From Streptomyces macrolidinus (GTDB taxonomy: Bacteria; Actinomycetota; Actinomycetes; Streptomycetales; Streptomycetaceae): DNA of 64,000 nucleotides. A program made the position numbers and the translations under genes. Location of the stretch: assembly GCF_023887685.1 (NCBI RefSeq), contig NZ_JAMWMR010000016.1:1-64000 (forward strand), given 5' to 3'. Shown here one piece after another: positions 24,894 to 32,870 of this stretch (position 1 is its first letter; every line of letters begins with the position of its first letter). The notes beneath the pieces were generated by a model that was not told the origin of the DNA, did not search any database, and worked only from the letters and a program-made list of their open reading frames with translations.

Positions 24894-25832
24894 GTGACGG
24901 ACGTGCGGCCGACCTGGAAGGGGACGAACCCGCGTATGGCTTTCGAACCGCCACAGCGGCTCGTACGGGCGCTCGGCGAGCGGCAGCGAGACGGTGGCGC
25001 CGACTGGCTGGACAGACTCACCGAGCTGGTACGGCAAGCCGTTGATCTACGCGCGTTGACCGTGGAGCGGGTGCAGGCGCCCGGTGGGCGCAGCAGCCTG
25101 GTGCTGCTGGTACGGCAGGCCGACGGCACGCCCGCCGTGCTGAAGATCGCACCGCCGTGGGCCCGGCCCGAGGGCGAGTGTGCGGCGCTCGAACGCTGGG
25201 ACGGCTTCGGTGCGGTACGGCTGCTGGACGCGGACCCCGAGCGGGGCGTTCTGCTGCTGGAGCGGCTGCATCCGGAGGTGTCGGTGCGCTCGCTGCCGGA
25301 GGCGAAGGCGCTGCTGGAGGCGGCCGGCACGCTGCGTCGGCTGTGGGTGGAGCCACCCGCGGGGCACTGCTTCGAGACGGTGGCCGCGCGGACGGGTCGG
25401 CAGGCCGAGGCCATGCGCGCGGGCGCGGACGCCGAGGCCGCGCCCTTGGTGGCGGCGGCCCTCGCCGCCCGCGAGGAGCTGCTCGCCGCGCCGCCCGGGG
25501 AACGGCTGCTGCACGGCACGCTCCGGCAGAGCAAGATCCTCGCCGGGGAGCGGCTGCCGTGGCTGGCGGTGGGGCCCGACCCGGTGGTCGGTGAGTCCGC
25601 CTTCGATCTGGCACGGCTGGTACGCGACCGGGTGGAGGACCTGATCGCGGCGCCCTCGGGAGCGGCGATCACCCGTCGACGGGTGAAGCGACTCGCGGAA
25701 CTGATGGACCTCGACCAGGAGCGACTGCGCGGCTGGACGCTGTTCCGGGCGGTCGAGTCCGGGATGCGGGCGCTCAGGGTGGGCCGCCCTCGGGACGCGG
25801 AACTGCTGCTGGAGTTCGCGACCTGGCTGTAG
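24894..25832 (+). CDS. aminoglycoside-phosphotransferase-fold protein with degenerate active site
   Basis: A 312-residue protein resembling the APH/StrB kinase family. The ATP-site lysine (K84 in AVLKI) and a glutamate (E95) are present. The catalytic loop reads HGTLRQSKIL at 207-216 where family members have HGDLHxxNIL, and the DPK metal-binding segment reads GPD at 227-229. The catalytic aspartate, the asparagine and the second aspartate are therefore missing, so kinase activity is doubtful. A start at ATG 24936 is possible and has a better ribosome-binding site. It is the last gene of a three-gene operon with a lipoprotein and a DUF4439 protein. The reading frame is intact, so a non-catalytic role is likely. 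Confidence 0.8.
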   Translation: MTDVRPTWKGTNPRMAFEPPQRLVRALGERQRDGGADWLDRLTELVRQAVDLRALTVERVQAPGGRSSLVLLVRQADGTPAVLKIAPPWARPEGECAALERWDGFGAVRLLDADPERGVLLLERLHPEVSVRSLPEAKALLEAAGTLRRLWVEPPAGHCFETVAARTGRQAEAMRAGADAEAAPLVAAALAAREELLAAPPGERLLHGTLRQSKILAGERLPWLAVGPDPVVGESAFDLARLVRDRVEDLIAAPSGAAITRRRVKRLAELMDLDQERLRGWTLFRAVESGMRALRVGRPRDAELLLEFATWL

Positions 25833-25856
25833 AAGCGACCTGGCTGTAGGAACGCT

Positions 25857-25891
25857 GACGGCGGCCGGGGTGCATCACCCCGGCCGCCGTC
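25857..25891. terminator. bidirectional terminator between the APH-like gene and proS
   Basis: GACGGCGGCCGGGGTG (25857-25872) and CACCCCGGCCGCCGTC (25876-25891) pair perfectly around a three-base loop, between convergent stops at 25832 and 25910. Confidence 0.85.
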
Positions 25892-25909
25892 GGCGCCGTG
25901 CGTCGTGTG

Positions 25910-27610
25910 TCAGGCGGTGAGGCGGGCGATCGCCTCGTCCACCGTCAGCTCCTCGCGCTCGCCGGTCCGGCGGTCCTTCAGCTCCAGGACGCCGTCGGCG
26001 GAGCGGCGGCCTGCCACCAGGATCTGCGGGACACCGATCAGTTCGGCGTCCGTGAACTTCACGCCCGGCGAGACACCGGCCCGGTCGTCCACCAGGACGC
26101 GGACGCCGGCCGCGGCCAGCTTCTCGGAGACATCGAGGGCCAGCTCGGTCTGGAGCGCCTTGCCCGCCGCCACGACGTGCACGTCGGCCGGGGCGACCTC
26201 CTTCGGCCAGCACAGGCCCTGCTCGTCGGCGTGCTGCTCGGCGAGGGCGGCCACGGCGCGCGAGACGCCGATGCCGTAGGAGCCCATGGTCACGCGGACC
26301 GGCTTGCCGTTCTGGCCGAGGACGTCCAGCTTGAGGGCGTCGGCGTACTTGCGGCCGAGCTGGAAGATGTGGCCGATCTCGATCGCGCGGTCCAGCTTCA
26401 GCCCGGCGCCGCAGTTCGGGCACGGGTCGCCCTCCTGCACCACCACGACGTCCACGTACGCGTCCACCTCGAAGTCGCGCCCGGCGACCACGTTCTTCGC
26501 GTGCGTGTTCAGCTTGTTGGCGCCCGTGATCCACGCGGTGCCCGGCGCCACGCGCGGGTCGGCGAGGTACTGGACCTTCTCCAGACCCTGCGGGCCGACG
26601 TAGCCGCGGACCAGGTCCGGGCGCTCCGTGAAGTCCTCGGCGGTGACCAACTCGACGGCGGCCGGGGCGAAGTGGGCCTCGACCTTGTCCATGTCGACCT
26701 CGCGGTCACCGGGGACACCGATGGCGACGATCTCGCCGTCGACCTTCACGAGGAGGTTCTTCAGCGTGGCGGAGGCCGGGACGCCGAGCGAGGCCGCGAG
26801 GGTCTCGATGGTCGGGGTGTCGGGGGTCGGGATCTCCTCCAGCGCGGGCACGTCGGCCGCGTCGACCGGCTTCAGCGCGTAGGAGATCGCCTCGGTGTTC
26901 GCGGCGAAGTCGCAGCTCGGGCAGTCCGCGAAGGTGTCCTCACCGGCACCGGCCGGGGCGAGGAACTCCTCGGACTTGGAGCCGCCCATCGCACCCGCGG
27001 TCGCCGCGCAGATCCGGTAGTCGAGGCCGAGGCGCTCGAAGATCCGCTGGTAGGCCTGGCGGTGCAGGCCGTACGCCGCGCCCAGACCCTCGTCGGAGGT
27101 GTCGAAGGAGTACGAGTCCTTCATCAGGAACTCACGGCCGCGCAGGATGCCCGCGCGCGGGCGGGCCTCGTCACGGAACTTGGTCTGGATCTGGTAGAGG
27201 ATCACCGGCAGGTCCTTGTAGGAGGACGCCTGGTCCTTCACGATCAGCGTGAAGATCTCCTCGTGGGTCGGACCGAGCAGGTAGTCGCCGCCCTTGCGGT
27301 CCTTCAGGCGGAACAGCTCCGGGCCGTACTCGTCCCAGCGGCCGGTCGCCTCGTAGGGCTCGCGCGGCAGCAGCGCGGGCAGCAGGACCTCCTGGCCGCC
27401 GATCGCGTCCATCTCCTCGCGGACGATCCGCTCCACGTTGGCGAGGACCTTCTTGCCGAGCGGCAGCCAGGTCCAGATCCCGGCGGCGGTACGACGCACG
27501 TAGCCCGCGCGGACCAGGAGCTTGTGGCTGAGGACCTCGGCGTCCGCCGGGTCGTCACGCAGAGTCTTCGCCATCAACTGGGACATGCGCTGGACCGGTG
27601 CGTTGGCCAT
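25910..27610 (-). CDS. proS: prolyl-tRNA synthetase, bacterial type
   Basis: ProRS charges tRNA-Pro. The 566-residue protein has class II motifs 1 and 2 in the N-terminal half (around WTWLPLGKKVL and FRDEARPRAGILRGREF). An editing INS domain occupies about residues 220-400, motif 3 (GSYGIGVSR) lies near 445, and the C-terminal anticodon domain follows. The INS domain marks the bacterial type and normally removes misattached alanine. ATG 27610 has GGAG ahead. It is converging on the APH-like operon with a strong terminator between. Confidence 0.97.
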   Translation of the reverse strand: MANAPVQRMSQLMAKTLRDDPADAEVLSHKLLVRAGYVRRTAAGIWTWLPLGKKVLANVERIVREEMDAIGGQEVLLPALLPREPYEATGRWDEYGPELFRLKDRKGGDYLLGPTHEEIFTLIVKDQASSYKDLPVILYQIQTKFRDEARPRAGILRGREFLMKDSYSFDTSDEGLGAAYGLHRQAYQRIFERLGLDYRICAATAGAMGGSKSEEFLAPAGAGEDTFADCPSCDFAANTEAISYALKPVDAADVPALEEIPTPDTPTIETLAASLGVPASATLKNLLVKVDGEIVAIGVPGDREVDMDKVEAHFAPAAVELVTAEDFTERPDLVRGYVGPQGLEKVQYLADPRVAPGTAWITGANKLNTHAKNVVAGRDFEVDAYVDVVVVQEGDPCPNCGAGLKLDRAIEIGHIFQLGRKYADALKLDVLGQNGKPVRVTMGSYGIGVSRAVAALAEQHADEQGLCWPKEVAPADVHVVAAGKALQTELALDVSEKLAAAGVRVLVDDRAGVSPGVKFTDAELIGVPQILVAGRRSADGVLELKDRRTGEREELTVDEAIARLTA

Positions 27611-27689
27611 GGTTCTCGTACTCCTGCCGGGTAAGGGTGATGGCTAGGAGGTTAGCCCTGCGGCCAGCGCGGACGGTAATCGGTGGTCG

Positions 27690-28259
27690 TCAGCGTCTGC
27701 GCAGCGGCAGGGGTGCGCCCATCACGGCGTACGGCCTCGGGGCGCTCGGGAAGAACACCTGCCGCGCCAGGTCCGTGTACCCCAGCGAGTGGTACAGGCC
27801 GCGGGCCGGGCTGTCGGTGTCGATCGCGGAGAGGATCGAGCGCGGCTCGGTGGCGCTGTCCGTGATGGTGGTGATCAGGGCGCGGCCGATGCCGCGGTTC
27901 TGGTGGCGCGGGTGGACGTGCAGTTCGGTGATCACGAAGGAGTCGTCGAGCCAGTCGTTGTTGCCCTGGGCGCGCAGATACGGCTCCACGACCGTCGACC
28001 ACCAGTGGGTGCGGTCGTTCGGCATGCCGTAGACGAAGCCGACCAGCCGTCCGTCGGGGGTGGTGGCGCCGAGGGCGCGGGCTCCTCGGTAGACCATGTG
28101 CCGCAGGACGATCTGGCGGCGTACGGCGATCTCCTCGGAGTCGAGCCCGAAGGCGAGGGCCTGCACGGCGAGCGCCTCGTCCACCCGGGCGAACAGGTCG
28201 AGGGGGCCGATCACGACGTCGCCGGGGTCGCGGTGACCACGACCGGGAAACCGAAGCAT
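27690..28259 (-). CDS. GNAT family N-acetyltransferase
   Basis: A 189-residue acetyltransferase with the acetyl-CoA-binding segment VHPRHQNRGIGRALI and a preceding beta-bulge strand (DDSFVITELHV). The C-terminal FFPSAPRPYAVMG block is typical of this actinobacterial subgroup. The substrate is unknown. It starts at ATG 28259 and lies 79 bases upstream of proS on the same strand, possibly sharing transcripts. A second acetyltransferase gene precedes it. Confidence 0.88.
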   Translation of the reverse strand: MLRFPGRGHRDPGDVVIGPLDLFARVDEALAVQALAFGLDSEEIAVRRQIVLRHMVYRGARALGATTPDGRLVGFVYGMPNDRTHWWSTVVEPYLRAQGNNDWLDDSFVITELHVHPRHQNRGIGRALITTITDSATEPRSILSAIDTDSPARGLYHSLGYTDLARQVFFPSAPRPYAVMGAPLPLRRR

Positions 28260-28310
28260 GGTGGCGAGCCTACCGGGGTGCGGGCGCGGGCCCCGCCGGG
28301 TCGGGGGTTC

Positions 28311-29159
28311 TCAGAAGAGCACGCTCATGAACGCGCCGACTTCCTGGAAGCCGACCCTGCGGTACGTGCGCCGGGCGGCGGTGTTGAAGTCGTTGACGTA
28401 GAGGCTGACGACGGGGGCGAAGTCCGCGAGGGCGTAGCGCAGGACCGCCGCCATCCCCGGCGCCGCGAGGCCCTGGCCGCGGTACTCGGGGGCCACCCAC
28501 ACACCCTGGATCTGGCAGGCCTGCGGGGTCGCGGCGCCGATCTCCGCCTTGAAGACGACCTTGCCGTGCTGGTCCAGGCGGGCGAACGAGCGCCCGGCGC
28601 CCACGAGTTCGGCGACGCGGGCCTGGTAGATCAGTCCGCCGTCACCGGCGAGCGGTGAGACGCCGACCTCCTCGGTGAACATCGCCACGCACGCGGGCAT
28701 GATCGTCTCCATCTCGTCCTTGCGGATGCGGCGGACGTACGGGTCCGGGGCGATGTCGACAGGCATGCGGTCGGTGATCATCAGGGGTTGGTGGGACCGG
28801 ACTTCACGCGCGGGGCCCCAGCTCGGCTCCAGCAGGCGCCACAGCAGGGCGGTGGGTTCGGCGGGGCCGACGATGGAGGAGCAGCGGCGGCCGGTACGCC
28901 GGGCGCGGTCGGCGAATGCGCGCACCGCGCGGGGGTTCGCGCACAGGGGGACGAGGTTGGCGCCCGCGTAGCAGAGCGAGGTGAGCATGCCGTCCTCGTA
29001 CCAGCCCCACATCTCACCGCCGAGGCGCCACGGGTCGAGTCCGGCGACCTGGACCCGTGACGTCACGAAGGCGTTCGCGACCGGCTCGCGGTCGAGGACG
29101 GCGAGCGCGGCGTCCAGGTCGCTCGGTTCGAGGACCCGGGTGGTGGTCTGCGTCAACAA
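28311..29159 (-). CDS. GNAT acetyltransferase with N-terminal DUF4081 domain
   Basis: A two-domain protein of about 282 residues. An N-terminal DUF4081-type domain (VLEPSDLDAALAVLD, ANAFVTSRVQVAGLDPWRLG) is followed by a GNAT domain with VWVAPEYRGQGLAAPGMAAV and a closing YRRVGFQEVGAF. I place the start at TTG 29159 (LLTQTTTRVLEP), eight bases after GTGAGG; the second TTG at 29156 is equally readable. Upstream in-frame sequence is proline-rich junk without a ribosome-binding site. Its substrate is unknown. Confidence 0.85.
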   Translation of the reverse strand: MLTQTTTRVLEPSDLDAALAVLDREPVANAFVTSRVQVAGLDPWRLGGEMWGWYEDGMLTSLCYAGANLVPLCANPRAVRAFADRARRTGRRCSSIVGPAEPTALLWRLLEPSWGPAREVRSHQPLMITDRMPVDIAPDPYVRRIRKDEMETIMPACVAMFTEEVGVSPLAGDGGLIYQARVAELVGAGRSFARLDQHGKVVFKAEIGAATPQACQIQGVWVAPEYRGQGLAAPGMAAVLRYALADFAPVVSLYVNDFNTAARRTYRRVGFQEVGAFMSVLF

Positions 29160-29250
29160 GTGCGGGGGCCTCACCCTGGGGGTCGCTGGTCCCCGCACTG
29201 TACCTGCCGTACCTGAACCGCGCCGCCCGGTCGCGGTGCGTGACCTGCGG

Positions 29251-29484
29251 TCACTGTATGGCGAACCCGAGGAACGCGGCCCAGGCGGTGGGCGGGAGGG
29301 TGAGGGTGGGACCGTCGCCGGGGGTGTGCTTGGAGTCACGGATGTGGATGGCGGTGGGGCAGGGGGCTACCTCTACGCACTCGCCGCCATCGCCGTCGCT
29401 ATAGCTGGACTTGCGCCAGGCGAGGGCGACTTCGAGGCATTGGCCGCCGTCGCCCTGGCTGTAGCTGCTCTTGAACCAGTTCAC
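29251..29484 (-). CDS. DUF397 small protein (copy 1)
   Basis: A 77-residue DUF397 protein beginning MNWFKSSYSQGDGGQCLEVA. The WxKSSYS...GGxCVEVA motif occurs twice in a row, followed by IHIRDSK and the closing AWAAFLGFA. The GTG has GGGGGAG just ahead. It lies 23 bases after its near copy at 29508-29765, so it is a tandem duplicate. DUF397 proteins accompany WhiJ-type regulators in Streptomyces. They probably act with the regulator, but the mechanism is not settled. Confidence 0.9.
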   Translation of the reverse strand: MNWFKSSYSQGDGGQCLEVALAWRKSSYSDGDGGECVEVAPCPTAIHIRDSKHTPGDGPTLTLPPTAWAAFLGFAIQ

Positions 29485-29507
29485 GTCTCCCCCAGCGACT
29501 TCTGCGG

Positions 29508-29765
29508 CTACCGCACAGCGAACCCTACGAATGCTGCCCAGGCGGCGGGCCGAAGCACAAGGGCCGGACCGGAACCGGGGATCTGCTTGGAGTCACGAAT
29601 GTGGATGGCCGTGGGACACGGGGCGACCTCTACGCACTCGCCGCCAGCCCCGCTGCTGTAGCTGGACTTGCGCCAGGCAAGGGCGACTTCGAGGCACTCC
29701 CCGCCACCGCCACTGCTGTAACTGCTCTTGAACCACGTCAGGTCCGACGGCTTCTCGACCTTCAT
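29508..29765 (-). CDS. DUF397 small protein (copy 2)
   Basis: An 85-residue DUF397 protein, MKVEKPSDLTWFKSSYSSGG at the start, with the same doubled WxKSSYS motif and IHIRDSK block as its neighbour. Its ATG overlaps the stop of the XRE regulator gene by four bases, so the two are translationally coupled. The strong similarity to copy 1 in both protein and DNA points to recent duplication of a gene that already held an internal duplication. Confidence 0.92.
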   Translation of the reverse strand: MKVEKPSDLTWFKSSYSSGGGGECLEVALAWRKSSYSSGAGGECVEVAPCPTAIHIRDSKQIPGSGPALVLRPAAWAAFVGFAVR

Positions 29766-30601
29766 GCCTCTCCCAACAACTTCTCTACGAGTGCCAGCGA
29801 ATCCCGTGGCGTGAGGGACTGGGCCCGCAAGAGGCCGTACTGTTCCTCCGCCTTCCTGACAGCCGAGCGGTCAGTGAAGAGACGGCTGGCCCTGTCTGCC
29901 GGTACGTAGGCGATCCTGCGCCCTTTCGACGTCTCGATCAAGTTGAACTGACCGTCGAGCGCGGCATGTTCCTCCCGGTCGTGCGGCATGATCTGGATCT
30001 CCACATTGCGTCTCTGACTGACAAGCAGGATTTGCTCCAACTGGCCACGCCAGACGGCCAGTCCACCCAGTTGCCTGCGCACCACGGACTCCTCCATCAC
30101 GAAGGTCAACGTGGGGGCAGGTTTGCGTGCGAAGATCTCCTGCCGGGCCATTCGCGCCGCCACCCGCTGCTCGACAGTCTCCTCGTCCAGCACCGGCCGC
30201 CACATGGTGAACACAGCCCGCGCGTACTCCTCCGTCTGCAACAGACCCGGTACCGCCTGCACCGCGAACACGTGCAACGCGACGGCCTGCTTCTCCAGCG
30301 CCGCCGCATCGCGGAAGAACGCCGGATACTGCGCCCTCTCCATGTCCTCGATGAAGTCGATCAGTATCCCGCCCGCGTCCAACACCTCGTCCGCCTGCCG
30401 GATAAACTTCTCGTTCGGGATGCGCCTGCCCACCTCGTACGACGTGATGGTTGCGGCCGAGTAGCCGGTACGGCGGCCCAACTCGGCGCGGTCCATGCCC
30501 GCTTGGAGGCGCAGCCGCTTCAACACCCGCCCGAAGACGAGCGGAATGCCCGAGCCCGGCGCTTCCTGGCCTTCCTGGTCTTCCTGTACTTCCTCGCTCA
30601 T
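29762..30601 (-). CDS. WhiJ-type XRE family regulator (HTH + DUF5753)
   Basis: A 279-residue regulator. The N-terminal Cro/CI helix-turn-helix (VLKRLRLQAGMDRAELGRRT, then GYSAATITSYEVGRRIPN) is followed by the DUF5753 domain (VPGLLQTEEYARAVF, MPHDREEHAALDGQFNLIE). I use ATG 30601, preceded by GGGGGTG, over the GTG at 30635-30637. Together with DUF397 partners and a divergent ATPase gene it forms a WhiJ/AbaA-like locus. Such loci influence development and antibiotic production in Streptomyces. It probably controls the shared promoter region upstream. Confidence 0.93.
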   Translation of the reverse strand: MSEEVQEDQEGQEAPGSGIPLVFGRVLKRLRLQAGMDRAELGRRTGYSAATITSYEVGRRIPNEKFIRQADEVLDAGGILIDFIEDMERAQYPAFFRDAAALEKQAVALHVFAVQAVPGLLQTEEYARAVFTMWRPVLDEETVEQRVAARMARQEIFARKPAPTLTFVMEESVVRRQLGGLAVWRGQLEQILLVSQRRNVEIQIMPHDREEHAALDGQFNLIETSKGRRIAYVPADRASRLFTDRSAVRKAEEQYGLLRAQSLTPRDSLALVEKLLGEA

Positions 30602-30674
30602 GTACACCCCCAATGCTTTCGCGCCACCCTCGGTCACGGTGCGCTCATGTACAGCGGCACCTCGCCCCTGTACA
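30595..30674. promoter_or_regulatory. repeated TGTACA sites in the WhiJ-type promoter region
   Basis: The palindrome TGTACA occurs at about 30601, 30647 and 30668. The longer CGCTCATGTACA is present twice, at 30595 and about 30641, the first overlapping the regulator's start codon. This is a possible operator for the XRE regulator controlling itself and the divergent ATPase gene. Confidence 0.4.
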
Positions 30675-30737
30675 ACGCCTGGTAGTCGTGGTGCGGCCGC
30701 TGTTCAACACTACGCACGGTGCGCGAGCGTAAGCGAC

Positions 30738-31190
30738 ATGAAGTCGACAACTCCCCCGGACTGGCATATTCAGAAGTGCACCGAGCCCGCACACGAGTTC
30801 GCCATGCGGTTCACCTCCACACCCCGTGGCGCGCGGCTCGCCAGGCGTCTGGTCTCCCACCGTCTCGATGAGTGGGGGTACCCCTACGACGGCGCCCTCA
30901 ACGAGACCGTCACCCTCATCGCCGCCGAACTGAGCGCCAACGCCGTACGGCACGGCCGTGTGCAGGGACGGGACTTCCATCTCCGGCTCGTCGGAACCGC
31001 GGGCGGCGTACGGCTGGAGGTCACCGACACCCGTACCGAGCGGCTGCCCGAACCCCGGCCCCCGCAGGACCCGGCCGCCGACGAGTCCGGGCGCGGGCTG
31101 CTGCTCGTAGAGGCGCTGGCCGACGACTGGGGCGTCGAGCCGCGCAACCCCGGCAAGTGCGTCTGGGCGTCAGTCGTCTCCGGACACTGA
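30738..31190 (+). CDS. anti-sigma-factor-like ATP-binding protein (HATPase)
   Basis: A 150-residue GHKL ATPase of the RsbW/SpoIIAB-like type. The N box reads TLIAAELSANAVRHG, the G1 region VRLEVTDTRTE, and the G2 region ADESGRGLLLVEALADDWGV. It lacks a full kinase context and may bind ATP to control a sigma or anti-sigma partner. ATG 30738 gives the compact family length. It diverges from the WhiJ-type regulator, completing the usual three-part locus. Its 3' end overlaps the convergent arsR gene by 21 bases. Part of this gene is duplicated at 32871-32991. Confidence 0.9.
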   Translation: MKSTTPPDWHIQKCTEPAHEFAMRFTSTPRGARLARRLVSHRLDEWGYPYDGALNETVTLIAAELSANAVRHGRVQGRDFHLRLVGTAGGVRLEVTDTRTERLPEPRPPQDPAADESGRGLLLVEALADDWGVEPRNPGKCVWASVVSGH

Positions 31191-31499
31191 CGCGAGCAGG
31201 GCGCCCAGGAGCCCCGGGAAGCGGGCGTCGAGATCACGGCGGCGCAGGCTGACGTAGCGGTTGCGGCCCGCGACGCGGGTCGTGGTGAGACCGGCCTCGC
31301 GCATGACGCGCATGTGATGGGACACGGTCGACTTGTGCAGGTGGTCCAGGCCCAGATGGCCGGGGTCGCAGGAGTGCTCACGGCCGTCGGCGTAGCTGGT
31401 GAACAGGCGCATGCGGACCGGGTCGCCGAGGGCCTGCAACACCGTGACGAGGTCGATGTCCGCCGTGGCGGGCTGAGGGAGCCGCTCGTATTCGGGCAT
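31170..31499 (-). CDS. ArsR family transcriptional repressor
   Basis: A 109-residue winged-helix repressor (DLVTVLQALGDPVRMRLFTS, LHKSTVSHHMRVMREAGLTT). No metal-binding cysteine pair of the ArsR/SmtB alpha3N type (ELCVCDL) is seen; only one cysteine (HSCDPG) is present, so the inducer may be organic. ATG 31499 has GAAGGA ahead. It diverges from an MFS exporter gene, and inverted TTTGAC repeats lie between them. It probably represses both. Confidence 0.9.
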   Translation of the reverse strand: MPEYERLPQPATADIDLVTVLQALGDPVRMRLFTSYADGREHSCDPGHLGLDHLHKSTVSHHMRVMREAGLTTTRVAGRNRYVSLRRRDLDARFPGLLGALLASVSGDD

Positions 31500-31540
31500 G
31501 GCGCCGGTCCTTCGGGTTCGGGGTCGGGGTGCACAACGTC

Positions 31541-31608
31541 TGTTTGACAATCATCCACCAATCCATATGGTTTGACGAAGCTCAAACTGTTGCATGCTTG
31601 TCAAACAA
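31541..31608. promoter_or_regulatory. divergent arsR/MFS promoter with candidate operators
   Basis: TGTTTGACAA (31541-31550) is repeated inverted as TTGTCAAACA (31599-31608). Between them lies GTTTGACGAAGCTCAAAC (31570-31587), itself an inverted repeat. On the plus strand TTGACA (31544) followed about 16 bases later by TATGGT resembles a -35/-10 pair for the MFS gene. The arrangement fits ArsR binding across both promoters. Confidence 0.6.
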
Positions 31609-31636
31609 TTCCCCACCATGCCCGAGGGGCTCTCCC

Positions 31637-32836
31637 GTGCCTGTGAATCTGCTCCTGCTCGCCCTCGGCGCCTTCGCCATGGGCACCGACTCGATGGTCG
31701 TCGCCGGTATCCTCGGCCCGATCTCCGCCGACCTCGGGGTCTCGGTGAAGGCCGCGGGCCAGTCGGTCACCGTCTTCGCGCTCGGCTACGCGCTGCTGGC
31801 CCCCGTACTGGCCACGTTCACCGCCCGCTGGCCGCGGAAACGGCTGTTGCTGACCGCGCTCGCGGTGTTCAGCGTGGCCAATGCGCTCAGCGCGCTCGCC
31901 CCGAACTTCGCCGTCCTGCTGGCCACGCGGGTGCTGGCCGCGGCGGGTGCCGCGCTCTACACCCCCACTGCCAACGCGGTGGCCACCGCTCTGGTCGCCC
32001 CCGAGCGGCGCGGCCGGGCGCTGGCCACCGTGCTCGGTGGGATGACCGTGGCCACCGCGCTCGGTGTGCCGCTGGGCACCTGGGTGGGGCGCGCCGACTG
32101 GCGGATGACGATGTGGCTGGTCACCGGCCTGGGCCTGGCCGCGCTGGCGGGTCTTGCCCTGCTGCTGCGCGACCTCCCGGCCCCGGCCGCGGCCCCCGGC
32201 CTGCGGGCGCGCCTGGCGCCGCTGCGCGAGCGGCGGGTACTGGGCGCGGCAGGCACGACGTTCGCGTTCTTCCTCGCCTTCCAGAGCGTCTACATCTACC
32301 TGGCCACTGCCGTCCATGCCGCCACCGGCGGCGACGCGAACCGGCTGAGCCTGGTGCTGCTGACCTCGGGGCTGGCGTCGGTGGCGGGCAGTTGGCTGGG
32401 CGGGCGTCTGGTGGACCGCATCGGCGTGCGCAGGGTCCTGCTGGGCGGCTCCCTGATCGCCGCCGTCACCTTCACCGCCCTGCCCTGGCTCGGGCGCAGC
32501 ATGCCCGGCGCGCTGGTCTACGCGGTGCTGACCCCCTTGGCGGGCTGGGCGGTGGCGGTGGCCCTGCCGCACCGCCTCGTCTCGCTGGACCCGGCGAACG
32601 CACCGCTGCTGATCTCGCTCAACAGCAGCGCCCTCTACCTGGGCATGGCCGCGGGCGGGGTGGCGGGCAGCGCGGCGATCGCGGTGCTCGGCGAGCGCTG
32701 GTACCCGCTGGCCGCCACCGCCCTCGCCCTGGTGGCCACCGCCACCGCGGCGGCCAGTACGCGGCAGCGCGCGGACGAGGCGGTGCCCACCACTCCGGCC
32801 CCGCGCGCCCAGGCGGCGATCACCCAACAGTCCTGA
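31637..32836 (+). CDS. MFS drug-efflux transporter (DHA1-like)
   Basis: A 399-residue, probably 12-helix permease. It begins PVNLLLLALGAFAMGTDSMV, with the motif A-like loop RWPRKRLL between helices 2 and 3. A motif C-like glycine/proline-rich helix (GVPLGTWVG) is also present. It resembles AraJ/CmlA-type proton-driven exporters. GTG 31637 has GAGGGG ahead; an in-frame extension upstream has no support. It diverges from arsR, which probably controls it. Its 3' end forms one copy of a ~45-bp repeat found again at 39736. Confidence 0.9.
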   Translation: MPVNLLLLALGAFAMGTDSMVVAGILGPISADLGVSVKAAGQSVTVFALGYALLAPVLATFTARWPRKRLLLTALAVFSVANALSALAPNFAVLLATRVLAAAGAALYTPTANAVATALVAPERRGRALATVLGGMTVATALGVPLGTWVGRADWRMTMWLVTGLGLAALAGLALLLRDLPAPAAAPGLRARLAPLRERRVLGAAGTTFAFFLAFQSVYIYLATAVHAATGGDANRLSLVLLTSGLASVAGSWLGGRLVDRIGVRRVLLGGSLIAAVTFTALPWLGRSMPGALVYAVLTPLAGWAVAVALPHRLVSLDPANAPLLISLNSSALYLGMAAGGVAGSAAIAVLGERWYPLAATALALVATATAAASTRQRADEAVPTTPAPRAQAAITQQS

Positions 32837-32852
32837 TGCGGTAGGCCAGTTG
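32807..32852. repeat. left copy of an imperfect ~45-bp direct repeat
   Basis: From GCCCAGGCGGCGATCACCCA to GGCCAGTTG, this stretch (the last MFS codons and following bases) matches 39736-39780 at about 39 of 45 positions with one gap. The two copies bracket a ~6.9 kb accessory segment. Confidence 0.75.
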
Positions 32853-32870
32853 ACGACGCAGCCCAGGGAC

